Shown: positions 1 to 9,948, numbered from the stretch's first letter. The stretch is 64,000 nt of DNA from CAVQEK01 sp963711495 (GCA_963711495.1 CAVQEK010000004.1:1426001-1490000), one strand, 5' to 3'. Program-made: numbers and translations. Notes: generated from the sequence alone by a model not told the origin.

Positions 1-111
1 CTAAATACACACCAATTTTTTATTAGATTTTTAAAAAAAACCAGTGTAGACAAAAATATTCGAAAAGGTGATTTAAATCATAAAATTGAAATCGAGCTTA
101 CAATAAATTAG
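1..111 (+). other. possible 3' end of a truncated upstream gene
   Basis: Frame 1 is open from the first base to a TAG at 109-111 (36 codons), while the other two + frames close within 24 bases. The peptide ends in an alternating beta-strand-like pattern (KIEIELTIN). It could be the end of the gene preceding the oxidase operon. No family can be recognised from so short a tail, and in AT-rich DNA a frame of this length can be chance. Confidence 0.2.
69..80. promoter_or_regulatory. FNR/CRP-like palindrome upstream of the cbb3 operon
   Basis: A perfect 12-bp palindrome, TGATTTAAATCA, has the TGAT-N4-ATCA core of FNR/Anr-type sites. It lies 86 bases before the likely ccoN start. Oxygen-limited control of cbb3 oxidase by FNR-family regulators is well established in other bacteria; its action here is inference. 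Weak points: the outer TT/AA positions of the full consensus are missing, and the site would lie inside the possible upstream reading frame. Confidence 0.35.
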
Positions 112-166
112 CAGGATATTATGTTCATAAACCTGGCAACAATTATTGAAACAAATCTTACAGGAC

Positions 167-2332
167 ATGCAGTTAGAGAAATTTAGCTACGACAACAAAA
201 TAGTAAAGTATTTTGCTATTGCGACAGTGGTGTGGGGTGCCATTGGTATGTTAGTCGGAATTATTATGGCTACCCTGATGTTTTATCCAAATCTGTTCGT
301 CTTCGGCAATGTTGATCTTCATGCCGGGTGGAATAGCTTTGGTCGTATCAGACCCTTACACACCAATGCGGTGATTTTCGCCTTTGTCGGAAATATGTTC
401 TTCGCCGGCTGTTATTATTCCATGCAACGCCTTTTGAAGACCCGTATGTTTAGTGATGTGTTGAGTTGGGTGCATTTTTACGGATGGCAATTAATAATTG
501 TTTCTGCAGTCTTAACCCTCCCGCTGGGTTTTACCACTTCCAAAGAATATGCAGAGTTGGAATGGCCTATTGATATTGCGATAACTATTATTTGGGTAGT
601 ATTTGGTATCAATATGATCGGCACCATTTTGCGGAGGCGGGAACGTCACATGTATGTGGCGATCTGGTTTTATATCGCTTCGTTCGTTACGGTAGCAGTC
701 CTGCATGTGGTCAATTCTTTTGAATTGCCAGTTACTTTTCTTAAGAGCTATTCCTGGTATGCAGGCGTGCAGGATGCATTGGTACAATGGTGGTATGGTC
801 ATAATGCAGTAGCGTTCTTCCTGACAACACCATACCTGGGTTTAATGTATTATTTCTTGCCTAAAGCAGCCAACAGACCAGTATATTCCTACAAATTGTC
901 GATCATACACTTTTGGGCATTAATTTTCATTTATATCTGGGCAGGCCCACACCACTTATTATATACGGCGCTTCCGGATTGGGCACAATCACTGGGAACG
1001 GTATTTTCAATCATGCTGATTGCGCCTTCCTGGGGTGGCATGTTGAATGGTTTACTCACCTTACGTGGTGCCTGGGATAAAGTGCGCGAAGATCCGGTAT
1101 TGAAATTTATGGTGGTTGCAGTCACTGCCTATGGTATGTCTACATTCGAAGGCCCCATGCTTTCATTGAAGAATTTTAATGCCATGGCCCATTTCACAGA
1201 CTATATCATTGCCCACGTCCATGTCGGTGGTTTAGGCTGGAACGGGTTCCTAACATTTGGTATTCTCTATTGGCTTATTCCAAAAATGTGGGGAACAAAG
1301 ATATTTTCCACCAAATTGGCCAACTTCCACTTCTGGATTGGTTCCCTGGGAATTATATTTTATGCCTTGCCATTATACGCATCTTTCTTTGTACAAAGTC
1401 TGATGTGGAAACAATTTACTCCGGAAGGTGTCTTGGCCTATCCGAATTTCCTGGAAACCGTTACCCAAATCATACCCATGTATATGTTGCGCACCTTTGG
1501 CGGGTTATTGTATTGGACAGGTGTGCTTGTGATGTGTTATAATCTTGTAAAAACGGCAGCTCAGGGTAAATTTATTGCCAATGAGGAAGCAGAAGCGCCG
1601 GCCCTGGAAAAGAAAGTTATTCGTGGCGATTACTGGCATAGGGTATTGGAAAGGAAACCCGTTTTGTTTACCGTTCTTTCCCTTGTTGCTATCCTGATCG
1701 GTGGTATTATTGAAATGGTACCCACTTTTTTGATAAAATCGAATGTGCCAACGATCAGCAGTGTAAAACCATATACTCCACTGGAACTAACCGGAAGAGA
1801 TATTTATATCAGAGAAGGCTGCAATGTTTGTCATTCACAAATGGTGCGTCCATTCCGATCTGAGACTGTGAGATATGGAGAATATTCAAAAGCCGGTGAA
1901 TTTGTTTATGATCATCCATTTTTATGGGGTTCCAAAAGAACTGGCCCGGACCTGCACCGAGAAGGTGGTAAAAATCCGGAGTCTTGGCACTACAATCATA
2001 TGTATGATCCACGCAGTACATCTGATGGTTCCATAATGCCAAGATATCCCTGGCTTTATGACAATTATTACGATAAGGAGGACATCCCAGCTAAAATTAA
2101 TGCCATGAGAACGCTGGGTGTGCCTTATGAAAAGGGATATGAAAACCAGGCCGTTGCAGATGCGGAACAGCAGGCCAATACGGTGGTGGAAAAGATAAAA
2201 TCCCAGGATGCCAATATAGAAACGGATCCGAACCTTGAGATTATAGCTTTGATCGCTTATCTGGAACGCCTTGGAACCGACATACAAGTGGAACAACCAC
2301 AAAATCAAAATGTAACATCATCGAACCAATAA
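167..2332 (+). CDS. ccoN: cbb3-type cytochrome c oxidase, fused subunits I and II (CcoN-CcoO)
   Basis: Catalytic core of a high-affinity haem-copper oxidase that reduces oxygen to water at the inner membrane. The first ~480 residues form the multi-span CcoN part, with conserved His motifs including HTNAVIF and HVHVGG. After a further membrane anchor comes a CcoO-like periplasmic domain with one haem c motif, CNVCH, at about residues 552-556, followed by the CcoO signature SQMVRPF. The N-O fusion, about 721 residues, is a form known from Bacteroidota. The ATG at 167 (MQLEKFSYDN) is chosen because relatives begin just before this FxYDNK motif; a TTG at 146 would add seven residues. First gene of a compact operon ending at 6093. 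Confidence 0.96.
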   Translation: MQLEKFSYDNKIVKYFAIATVVWGAIGMLVGIIMATLMFYPNLFVFGNVDLHAGWNSFGRIRPLHTNAVIFAFVGNMFFAGCYYSMQRLLKTRMFSDVLSWVHFYGWQLIIVSAVLTLPLGFTTSKEYAELEWPIDIAITIIWVVFGINMIGTILRRRERHMYVAIWFYIASFVTVAVLHVVNSFELPVTFLKSYSWYAGVQDALVQWWYGHNAVAFFLTTPYLGLMYYFLPKAANRPVYSYKLSIIHFWALIFIYIWAGPHHLLYTALPDWAQSLGTVFSIMLIAPSWGGMLNGLLTLRGAWDKVREDPVLKFMVVAVTAYGMSTFEGPMLSLKNFNAMAHFTDYIIAHVHVGGLGWNGFLTFGILYWLIPKMWGTKIFSTKLANFHFWIGSLGIIFYALPLYASFFVQSLMWKQFTPEGVLAYPNFLETVTQIIPMYMLRTFGGLLYWTGVLVMCYNLVKTAAQGKFIANEEAEAPALEKKVIRGDYWHRVLERKPVLFTVLSLVAILIGGIIEMVPTFLIKSNVPTISSVKPYTPLELTGRDIYIREGCNVCHSQMVRPFRSETVRYGEYSKAGEFVYDHPFLWGSKRTGPDLHREGGKNPESWHYNHMYDPRSTSDGSIMPRYPWLYDNYYDKEDIPAKINAMRTLGVPYEKGYENQAVADAEQQANTVVEKIKSQDANIETDPNLEIIALIAYLERLGTDIQVEQPQNQNVTSSNQ

Positions 2333-2344
2333 AAGGAATTTCCC

Positions 2345-2539
2345 ATGTTTAAACATTATTTTGAAAGAATACAGGATGTGCATATTTGGCCGATCATTTC
2401 CCTGACCATTTTTTTCCTGTTCTTTCTGGGTATTCTTGTCTGGGTAATTACGGTGGATAAGAACCACATCGATAAAATGAAAGATCTTCCTTTTGATGAT
2501 GGGGAAGGGGCCAAAAACAAAATGGATTCGCAATCTTAA
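2345..2539 (+). CDS. ccoQ: CcoQ-like small subunit of cbb3 oxidase
   Basis: A 64-residue protein with one transmembrane helix (about residues 12-36, rich in Ile, Phe and Leu) and a charged, Asp/Lys-rich tail. Size, topology and position between ccoNO and ccoP identify it as the CcoQ/FixQ-type subunit, which helps assemble or stabilise the oxidase. It starts 12 bases after the ccoNO stop, with a purine-rich AAAAGGAA upstream. Sequence similarity within CcoQ proteins is low, so the call rests mainly on context. Confidence 0.8.
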   Translation: MFKHYFERIQDVHIWPIISLTIFFLFFLGILVWVITVDKNHIDKMKDLPFDDGEGAKNKMDSQS

Positions 2540-2551
2540 ATTCTTGAAATC

Positions 2552-3517
2552 ATGTTAACGAAGAATCAATTCGTCAGATATATATTAAAAATATTATTCA
2601 GCCTGCTTTTTCTTGGCATTAGCAGTGACGTATTTTCTCAAACCACAGCTTCTGAAACTACATCACCGGCGATGAATAACACAGAAGCATTATTGCTGGT
2701 TGTATTGGGCTTGGTATTGGCGATTTCTATACTTATTCTTATTGTAGCCATTTATCTGGTGAGTATATTAAAATTGATTGTCCTCGAAGATAAAAAGGCA
2801 AAAGAAGGAGTAGAATCAGAGGTTGCTGAAGAAGCAGAAAAGGAAAGCTGGTGGAAAAAATTGATGAGCAGGGCCACAGAATCTGTCCCTGTGGAGCAAG
2901 AAGAAGAAATCTTGCTGGACCACGAATATGATGGTATACGGGAGCTTGACAATCATTTACCGCCCTGGTGGAAATGGTTATTTTACGTCAGTATTGCCTG
3001 GGGATTTGTCTATTTCTCGGCATATCATGTTTTTCACCTATTTCCGTTATCTGGACAGGAGTATGAAAATCAAATGGCTGAAGCTAAAGTGGCTCAGGCA
3101 GAAAGAATGAAGCTGGCGGAAAATAATATTGATGAGAACAACGTGGAATTTAAAGAGGACCCGGATTACATCGCACACGGCAAAGATATTTTTGTGACAA
3201 ATTGTGTAACGTGTCATGGAGAACACGCCGAGGGTAAAATTGGTCCAAATTTAACCGATAAGTATTGGCTGCACGGCGGATCGATCAAAGACCTGTTTAA
3301 TACCATCAAATATGGTGTTCCGGCCAAAGGCATGATTTCCTGGCAAAATAAATTGTCACCTTCCGACATCAGGGACGTAGCAACCTACGTGCTTTCTTTG
3401 CAGGGGTCTAACCCACCTAATCCAAAACCACCTCAAGGTGAGTTATATACTCCACCAACTGACCATAATCAGGAAAAACCAGCCGCACAGGATACTGCAA
3501 AAATTGTGATGAGATAA
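2552..3517 (+). CDS. ccoP: cbb3 oxidase subunit III, mono-haem CcoP
   Basis: Membrane-anchored cytochrome c that passes electrons to CcoNO. The 321-residue protein has an N-terminal hydrophobic signal, a strong transmembrane helix near residues 45-75, an acidic stretch, a second helix starting at the CcoP motif PPWWKW, and a C-terminal cytochrome c domain with CVTCH at residues 218-222 and a likely axial Met in the AKGMISW segment. Proteobacterial CcoP normally carries two CxxCH motifs; only one is present here, although the length is normal because the N-terminal part is longer. The C-terminal tail is proline-rich. It is 12 bases downstream of ccoQ. Confidence 0.93.
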   Translation: MLTKNQFVRYILKILFSLLFLGISSDVFSQTTASETTSPAMNNTEALLLVVLGLVLAISILILIVAIYLVSILKLIVLEDKKAKEGVESEVAEEAEKESWWKKLMSRATESVPVEQEEEILLDHEYDGIRELDNHLPPWWKWLFYVSIAWGFVYFSAYHVFHLFPLSGQEYENQMAEAKVAQAERMKLAENNIDENNVEFKEDPDYIAHGKDIFVTNCVTCHGEHAEGKIGPNLTDKYWLHGGSIKDLFNTIKYGVPAKGMISWQNKLSPSDIRDVATYVLSLQGSNPPNPKPPQGELYTPPTDHNQEKPAAQDTAKIVMR

Positions 3518-3524
3518 AGTTTCG

Positions 3525-4955
3525 ATGCTAATGGCAGAGATAGATGATTTATATCAATTTGATCAGGAATACCGAAACACAATTTCAACAGTTGATGAAG
3601 CGGGAAAGAGGATTTGGGTTTACCCAAAAAAACCTAAGGGACATTATCATAGCCTAAGGGTGGCGCTGGCCATATTTTTACTCGTGGTTTTTTTTGGCGG
3701 ACCGTTTATTCAGGTTGATGGCCATCCTTTTATGCTGATTAATATCTTTGAGCGAAAATTCATTTTATTCGGTGTAACGCTATGGCCGCAGGACTTTCAT
3801 ATACTGGCCCTGGGCATGATTGCTTTTGTGATATTCATCGTACTTTTTACAGTGATTTATGGAAGAGTATGGTGTGGGTGGGCTTGTCCTCAAACCATTT
3901 TTATGGAAATGGTTTTTAGAAAAATCGAATATTGGATTGAAGGAGACGCCAATAAACAAAGACGCTTGGACAATGGCCCATGGACCAGTGAAAAAATATT
4001 TAAGAAGGGTTCTAAACATCTTATTTTCATAATTTTTTCTTTGCTCATCTCCCATACAGTGATGGCATATCTGATTGGAATTAATGAAGTTAAACAAATA
4101 ATTAGTGAGCCTCCTGACAAACATATTACAGGTTTTATTGGCTTAGTTGTCTTCACGGCATTGTTTTATTTTGTTTTTTCCTGGTTGCGAGAGCAAGTAT
4201 GTGTTACCATATGTCCATATGGAAGGTTGCAGGGTGTTTTTTTAGGCAACAATTCTGTGGCAGTAATTTATGACTGGATTCGGGGTGAGCCAAGAAGTAA
4301 ATTGAAAAAGAAGAAGGATGAAGATCGCAAAGGAGATTGTATCGATTGTAAAATGTGTGTTCACGTATGTCCCACAGGGATCGATATCCGAAATGGAACA
4401 CAATTAGAATGTGTCAATTGTACAGCCTGCATGGATGCCTGTGACCATGTGATGGAACGTATTAATAAACCGAAGGGACTTATTAAATATGCATCATATA
4501 GCGGTATTAAAGAAGGAAATCATAAAATATTCACCAGCAGGGTTTTCGGATATTCTGTGGTGCTGATATTATTGATTTCGACCATTGTTTTTATGTTGAC
4601 CACCAGGTCTGATGTAGAAGCTACAATTTTAAAGGTACCCGGACAGTTATATCAACAACAACCGGGAAATAGAATCAGCAATTTGTATAATATCCAGTTT
4701 ATCAATAAAACATATAAAGATGTCAATCTTCAATTAAAAGTTGAAGGTTATGATGATGCCGAAATAAAAAGGGTAGGAGATGAGGCATTAACGATACCTG
4801 CCAGTAGCTCCGTAGATGGCGTCTTTTTTATCGAATTACCAAAAAGTAGTATTCATCAAATGAAAACACCTTTAGTAGTGCAACTGATTGATGATGGTAA
4901 GGTAATAGAAGAAGTAAAAACAAATTTTATTGGACCTTTTATGCTAAAGAAATGA
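3525..4955 (+). CDS. ccoG: cytochrome c oxidase accessory protein CcoG (FixG/RdxA family)
   Basis: Polyferredoxin-type membrane protein needed for cbb3 maturation; known members handle copper reduction for CuB insertion. It has about five membrane spans, a CGWACPQT motif near residue 123, and two ferredoxin-like cysteine clusters beginning at residue 272 (CIDCKMCVHVCP) and near residue 299 (CVNCTACMDAC). A C-terminal immunoglobulin-like domain follows the last span. Length 476 is normal. The start is ambiguous between ATG at 3525 and ATG at 3531. It begins 7 bases after ccoP and overlaps the next gene by four bases, so translation is probably coupled. Confidence 0.95.
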   Translation: MLMAEIDDLYQFDQEYRNTISTVDEAGKRIWVYPKKPKGHYHSLRVALAIFLLVVFFGGPFIQVDGHPFMLINIFERKFILFGVTLWPQDFHILALGMIAFVIFIVLFTVIYGRVWCGWACPQTIFMEMVFRKIEYWIEGDANKQRRLDNGPWTSEKIFKKGSKHLIFIIFSLLISHTVMAYLIGINEVKQIISEPPDKHITGFIGLVVFTALFYFVFSWLREQVCVTICPYGRLQGVFLGNNSVAVIYDWIRGEPRSKLKKKKDEDRKGDCIDCKMCVHVCPTGIDIRNGTQLECVNCTACMDACDHVMERINKPKGLIKYASYSGIKEGNHKIFTSRVFGYSVVLILLISTIVFMLTTRSDVEATILKVPGQLYQQQPGNRISNLYNIQFINKTYKDVNLQLKVEGYDDAEIKRVGDEALTIPASSSVDGVFFIELPKSSIHQMKTPLVVQLIDDGKVIEEVKTNFIGPFMLKK

Positions 4956-5392
4956 ATTGGGGTTGGAGAATTTTCTTATTGTACTCGCTGTTCGTTGTAT
5001 TGACAATAGGAGCGGTATTTTTTACCTTCAGTCAGGATGTTTTTTTGGTCTCCCGTGATTATTATAAGGAAGAGATTGCATATCAGCATAAAATTGATGA
5101 AATGAAAAATTATGCCAGTCTCAAAATTCCATTGGAAATTCAGTATAAACACAATCAGAAACAGGTGGAATTTAAATATCCAACAGAATTTAATGATGAT
5201 AATCTTGAGGGCAAGATTACCTTTTTCCGACCATCTGACGCGCGTTTGGATTATGAAGTTAACATTAAGGTGGGTACAGGCATTCAGGATATAAGTACAC
5301 AGGATTTACTCCGGGGATTGTGGAAAGTCAAGGTGAATTGGACATCTAATGGCAAGTCTTATTACACTGAAAAGGATTTAATACTGAAGTAA
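4952..5392 (+). CDS. ccoH: FixH/CcoH family oxidase assembly protein
   Basis: A 146-residue protein with a single N-terminal transmembrane helix (MNWGWRIFLLYSLFVVLTI) and a periplasmic beta-rich domain, as in FixH/CcoH, which assists assembly or stability of cbb3 oxidase. It contains the typical SRDYYKEEIAYQ segment just after the helix. It overlaps ccoG by the four bases ATGA, and its stop overlaps the next start by one base, so the three are almost certainly co-transcribed and translationally coupled. Confidence 0.88.
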   Translation: MNWGWRIFLLYSLFVVLTIGAVFFTFSQDVFLVSRDYYKEEIAYQHKIDEMKNYASLKIPLEIQYKHNQKQVEFKYPTEFNDDNLEGKITFFRPSDARLDYEVNIKVGTGIQDISTQDLLRGLWKVKVNWTSNGKSYYTEKDLILK

Positions 5393-6093
5393 TGTTATTA
5401 ACGGCGCTCATGATCGGTTTGGTTGGAAGTGTTCACTGTGCTGGAATGTGTGGTCCCATTGTCCTTGCGCTGCCATCTGGGGGGAAGCGTAATGTTTTTT
5501 TGTTGAATAGACTGATTTACAATATTGGCAGGATTCTAACTTACGCACTGTTGGGACTATTCTTTGGATTGATTGGACAAGGATTGTCTATTGCCGGATT
5601 CCAACGTTCAGTTTCTATCATTTCGGGAATATTGATATTATTATTTGTTTTTTTTCCAGGATTTGGAATTTTTCAAATCAGATTAGATCACTATACGACC
5701 AGATTTATCCAAACACTGAAAAATCGATTGCGGATACTTTTCAAAAGACGAACCTATTCGTCCCAGTTTGCCATTGGGATCCTGAATGGATTTTTACCTT
5801 GCGGATTGGTGTATTTGGCAATTGCAGGAGCGTTGACTGGCGGAAGTATTATTAAAGGGGCGTCTTATATGGCTGTATTTGGCCTTGGAACCTTGCCAAT
5901 GTTAATGGCGATTGCTTTTGGCGGAAAAATCATCACGTTCTCATTGAGGAAAAAACTCACCACATTGATTCCTGCCTTTATGGTTGTGCTCGGGTTACTT
6001 TTTATCCTTCGTGGGATGAATTTGGGTATACCTTATATAAGTCCGATGATCCAGGATCATGGAATTGTGGATCATTCTGTCATTTGTCATTAA
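5392..6093 (+). CDS. SafE/DsbD_2-like membrane protein of the cco cluster
   Basis: A 233-residue polytopic membrane protein with about six helices. The N-terminal motif GSVHCAGMCGPI is the signature of the sulfite-exporter TauE/SafE-like (UreH/DsbD_2-type) family that often ends cbb3 gene clusters in Bacteroidota. A related segment, GFLPCGLVYLAIAGA, begins the second half, so the protein is an internal duplication with one conserved cysteine site in each half. A role in copper or thiol handling for oxidase maturation is plausible but inferred. It ends with the His-containing tail DHGIVDHSVICH. Last gene of the operon, convergent with the rRNA operon. Confidence 0.82.
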   Translation: MLLTALMIGLVGSVHCAGMCGPIVLALPSGGKRNVFLLNRLIYNIGRILTYALLGLFFGLIGQGLSIAGFQRSVSIISGILILLFVFFPGFGIFQIRLDHYTTRFIQTLKNRLRILFKRRTYSSQFAIGILNGFLPCGLVYLAIAGALTGGSIIKGASYMAVFGLGTLPMLMAIAFGGKIITFSLRKKLTTLIPAFMVVLGLLFILRGMNLGIPYISPMIQDHGIVDHSVICH

Positions 6094-6178
6094 GAAAGCG
6101 AACAATCAAATGTTCATTTTTAAGCATATTTTGATCTTGAAGGAAAGATGCAGGAGGGAATTATATTGGTAAAAGGTT

Positions 6179-6206
6179 AAAAAAAAGCCCCGCAAGAAAG
6201 CGGGGC
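6179..6206 (-). terminator. Rho-independent terminator of the rRNA operon
   Basis: A perfect 7-bp stem, GCCCCGC with GCGGGGC, and a 6-nt loop; read on - it is followed by a run of eight T. It lies 14 bases past the 5S gene. Confidence 0.9.
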
Positions 6207-6219
6207 AATAAATAAAAGG

Positions 6220-6327
6220 TTGGCGACGACTTACTCTCCCACGTTTTACCGCAGTACCATCAGCGCGGAGGGGCTTAACTTCTCTGTTCGGAAAGGGAAG
6301 AGGTGGACACCCTCGCAATAGTCACCA
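6220..6327 (-). rRNA. rrf: 5S ribosomal RNA
   Basis: Read on -, the sequence has the 5S terminal helix (TGGTGACTAT at the 5' end, GTCGTCGCCA at the 3' end) and the conserved CGAACAGAGAAGTTAAGC segment. About 108 nt. It is the last gene of the rRNA operon. The ends are placed from the terminal pairing and may be off by a few bases. Confidence 0.93.
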
Positions 6328-6699
6328 TTAATAATTTAAAGGGGGTAAATACCCTTGAATGACAATGACATGGCAATCGTGAAAGAGTTTAAGGAGCAAG
6401 TAAAAAAGGGTGATACGCAAAGTTTCTACGAAGGAAAGTTTACGGGTAATTAGTACTGCTCGGCTTTGATGTCTCCATCTTTACACCTGCAGCCTATCGA
6501 CGTCATGATCTATGACGACCCTTATATGGAAGCCTCATCTTGAGGTGAGTTTCGTGCTTAGATGCTTTCAGCGCTTATCTCGTCCGCACGTAGCTACCCG
6601 GCGGTGCAGTTGGCACCACAACCGGTACACCAGCGGTACGTCCAACCCGGTCCTCTCGTACTAAGGTCAGGTCCTCTCAAGCTTCCTACGCCCACAACA

Positions 6700-6822
<123 letters not shown>

Positions 6823-6852
6823 AAACCGCTCCGTCGATATGAGCTCTTGGGA

Positions 6853-6888
<36 letters not shown>

Positions 6889-7092
6889 TTTGAGCGATGG
6901 CCCTTCCATGTGGAACCACCGGATCACTATACCCGACTTTCGTCCCTGCTCGGCTTGTAGGCCTCACAGTCAAGCACCCTTATGCTATTGCACTCTGCGC
7001 ACGATTACCAAACGTGCTGAGGGTACCTTTGGAAGCCTCCGTTACTTTTTTGGAGGCGACCACCCCAGTCAAACTACCCACCACACACTGTC

Positions 7093-7108
7093 TCCGTCAG
7101 CTGACGGA
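7093..7108. repeat. 16-nt perfect palindrome in 23S rRNA (variant)
   Basis: TCCGTCAGCTGACGGA is a perfect palindrome at about nt 2230 of the 23S gene. It is related to the TCCGCCA-TGGCGGA repeats in the same gene, with the C/G pair at stem position 5 changed to a T/A pair. Confidence 0.6.
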
Positions 7109-7326
7109 TTAGGCACTAGATAAAGGAAGGGTGGTATTTCAAGGTTGACTCCGCGACCCCTGGCGAGGCCGCTTCATAGTCTCCCACCTATCCTACACAT
7201 CCTTTACCCAATGTCAATGTGAAGTTGTAGTAAAGGTTCACGGGGTCTTTCCGTCCCGTTGCGGGTAAGCGGCATCTTCACCGCTACTACAATTTCACCG
7301 AGCTCATGGCTGAGACAGTACCCAGA

Positions 7327-7411
<85 letters not shown>

Positions 7412-7433
7412 TGGGGCTTCAGTTCAGCGCTTC

Positions 7434-7449
7434 TCCGCCAGTTGGCGGA
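7434..7449. repeat. 16-nt palindrome in 23S rRNA
   Basis: TCCGCCAGTTGGCGGA, 7-bp stems around a central GT, at about nt 1890 of the 23S gene. Identical to the copy at 7569-7584. Confidence 0.65.
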
Positions 7450-7568
7450 TAACGCCCCCCCTTAACCTTCCAGCACCGGGCAGGTGTCAGGCCTTATACA
7501 TCATCTTTCGATTTTGCAAAGCCATGTGTTTTTGCTAAACAGTCGCCTGGGCCTTTTCACTGCGGCCT

Positions 7569-7584
7569 TCCGCCAGTTGGCGGA
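7569..7584. repeat. 16-nt palindrome in 23S rRNA
   Basis: TCCGCCAGTTGGCGGA at about nt 1755 of the 23S gene, 135 bases from the identical copy at 7434-7449. It forms the tip of a hairpin whose flanks (GCGGCCT and AGGCGCC) are as usually seen in this rRNA. Confidence 0.65.
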
Positions 7585-8823
7585 TAGGCGCCCCTTCTCC
7601 CGAAGTTACAGGGCCATTTTGCCTAGTTCCTTAGCCATGAATCACTCGAGCGCCTTAGGATTCTCTCCTTGACTACCTGTGTCGGTTTGCGGTACGGGTA
7701 CCTGACCCATAAGTTTAGAAGTTTTTCTTGGGAGTATGATTAGGACCACTATCCACGCTGCCGAAGCATTGTGGTACTATCACCTTCAGCAAGCCGTGCG
7801 GATTTGCCTGCACAGCCTGTACCTACTGGCTTCAACGTACTATTCCGTCAGTACGCGGGTCTTTCACTGCTCCGTCACTCCATCACTGAGTCTGGTAGTA
7901 TCGGAATATTAACCGATTATCCATCGACTACCCCTTTCGGGTTCGCCTTAGGCCCCGACTAACCCTGATCCGATTAGCGTTGATCAGGAAACCTTAGTCT
8001 ATCGGCGTGCGGGTTTCTCGCCCGCATTCTCGTTACTTATGCCTACATTTGCTTTTCCAGGCGCTCCAGCAATCCTCACAGATCACCTTCGGCGCCCCTG
8101 GAATGCTCCCCTACCACGCGTATTGCTACGCGTCCATAGCTTCGGTAGTATGCTTGATGCCCGATTATCATAGATGCCCTGTCGCTCGACCAGTGAGCTG
8201 TTACGCACTCTTTGAATGAATGGCTGCTTCCAAGCCAACATCCTGGCTGTCACGGCAACTGGACCGCCTTAGTTCAACTTAGCATACATTTGGGGACCTT
8301 AGCTGATGGTCTGGGTTGTTTCCCTTTTGGATACGGACCTTAGCACCCATACCCTCACTGCCGGGGAACCTCTGACGGCATTCGGAGTTCATCAGGATTT
8401 GGTAGGATTTGACTCCCCCTAGTCCTATTGGTAGCTCTACCTCCGTCAGATTTCGCCCGACGCTGCTCCTAAAAGCATTTCGGGGAGTACGAGCTATTTC
8501 CCAGTTTGATTGGCCTTTCACCCCTACCCACAGCTCATCCAAAAACTTTTCAACGTTTACTGGTTCGGTCCTCCAGCCCGTGTTACCGGACCTTCAACCT
8601 GGCCATGGGTAGATCACAAGGTTTCGCGTCTACCTCCACTGACTGTGCGCCCTGTTCAGACTCGCTTTCGCTGCGGCTCCCCCCGTCAAACAGGGTTAAC
8701 CTTGCCAATGAAGTGTAACTCGTAGGCTCATTATGCAAAAGGCACGCCGTCACCCCACTAAAGGGCTCCGACCGCTTGTAAGCGTATGGTTTCAGGTACT
8801 ATTTCACCCCCTTATTCAGGGTG

Positions 8824-8863
<40 letters not shown>

Positions 8864-9167
8864 TCTCAGGAGTATTTAGCCTTGCCAGATGGTGCTGGCA
8901 GTTTCAGACGGAGTTTCACCTGCTCCGCCCTACTCAGGATACCAACCTGTTCACAATACGTACGTGTACGGGACTTTCACCCCCTGTGGTCCTGCTTTCC
9001 AGAAGTGTTCCACTTGGTATTGCTTCCATTATGTCGGTCCTACAACCCCGGCGCAGCCTTAACTGCACCGGTTTGGGCTATTCCCCGTTCGCTCGCCACT
9101 ACTTGGGGAATCACTGTTGTTTTCTCTTCCTCCAGGTACTTAGATGTTTCAGTTCCCTGGGTTTGCT

Positions 9168-9183
9168 TCCGCCATTTGGCGGA
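9168..9183. repeat. 16-nt palindrome in 23S rRNA
   Basis: TCCGCCATTTGGCGGA at about nt 155 of the 23S gene. It differs from the two identical copies by one central base and is followed by a second small inverted repeat, TCATGCCTTCAGCATGA. Confidence 0.6.
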
Positions 9184-9336
9184 TGTCATGCCTTCAGCAT
9201 GACGGGTTGTCCCATTCGGAAATCTGCGGATCACACCGTATTTGCCAGTCCCCGCAGCTTATCGCAGCTTATCACGTCCTTCATCGCCTCTGAGAGCCAA
9301 GGCATCCCCCATACGCCCTTACTTACTTTCTTTCGT

Positions 9337-9746
9337 ATCGAGAATTTCTTTTGTAAGAAACCCAAATTTACTTGAGATTCACATAAACTCTTTCACATCA
9401 TGTCAAAGAACTTCAGATGTCCGAAGGGCCGGGGTTTGATCCCCTGCCTTTGTTCCATCTCTGTGGCTGCTGGCAGCCTGTCCTGCGGTATCCCCGCTCC
9501 GGCGTTTCGCCCTTGCTTTGTGCCCGGAATTATCTGTACGATTTTTCCCGGCACCGGATACATCTTTTATCAATTTTTATCAATCTTTTCTGCCGCCGGC
9601 CTTTTGCCTGATGCGACACTGTTTACCGGCCTCCTTGTCCCGGACCCTTTGGTCTGGTTTGGCCGTAGTTAAGGCCTGCTGCCTTATCAACGGTCTCCGC
9701 TTTTATTGCCTTCAGATCCCTGGTTTGCAGACCTGATTTATTGCTG
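9337..9746 (-). other. 23S to tRNA-Ala internal transcribed spacer
   Basis: About 410 bases with no gene. They are richer in G and C than the protein-coding flanks and hold several short inverted repeats, as expected of a processed spacer. No further tRNA was found. Confidence 0.8.
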
Positions 9747-9820
9747 TGGAGGTAAACGGATTCGAACCGTTGACCCTCTGCTTGCAAAGCAGATGCTCTA
9801 GCCAACTGAGCTATACCCCC
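9747..9820 (-). tRNA. tRNA-Ala (TGC)
   Basis: 74 nt, cloverleaf intact: acceptor GGGGGTA with TACCTCC, anticodon loop with TGC, TTCGAATC T-loop, discriminator A. CCA is not encoded. It is in the 16S-23S spacer, the usual place. Confidence 0.96.
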
Positions 9821-9874
9821 GTGATCCGGTTTACAGCCGGTTGTCAGCACCGCCTGCCCACCGTGCTCCTGTTG

Positions 9875-9948
9875 TGGGCCTGCGTGGACTCGAACCACGG
9901 ACCTCTACATTATCAGTGTAGCGCTCTAACCACCTGAGCTACAAGCCC
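9875..9948 (-). tRNA. tRNA-Ile (GAT)
   Basis: 74 nt: acceptor GGGCTTG pairs with CAGGCCC (including a G-T pair), anticodon loop CTGATAA gives GAT, T-loop TTCGAGTC, discriminator A. Part of the rRNA operon, 54 bases from tRNA-Ala. Confidence 0.96.

Noticed and set aside
121..186. 21-codon ATG frame overlapping the start of ccoNO
   Set aside because: No recognisable start signal and a peptide without features; most likely chance, although a leader peptide cannot be excluded.
1922..2308. 128-codon frame antisense to ccoNO
   Set aside because: It is a shadow of the CcoO haem domain on the other strand.
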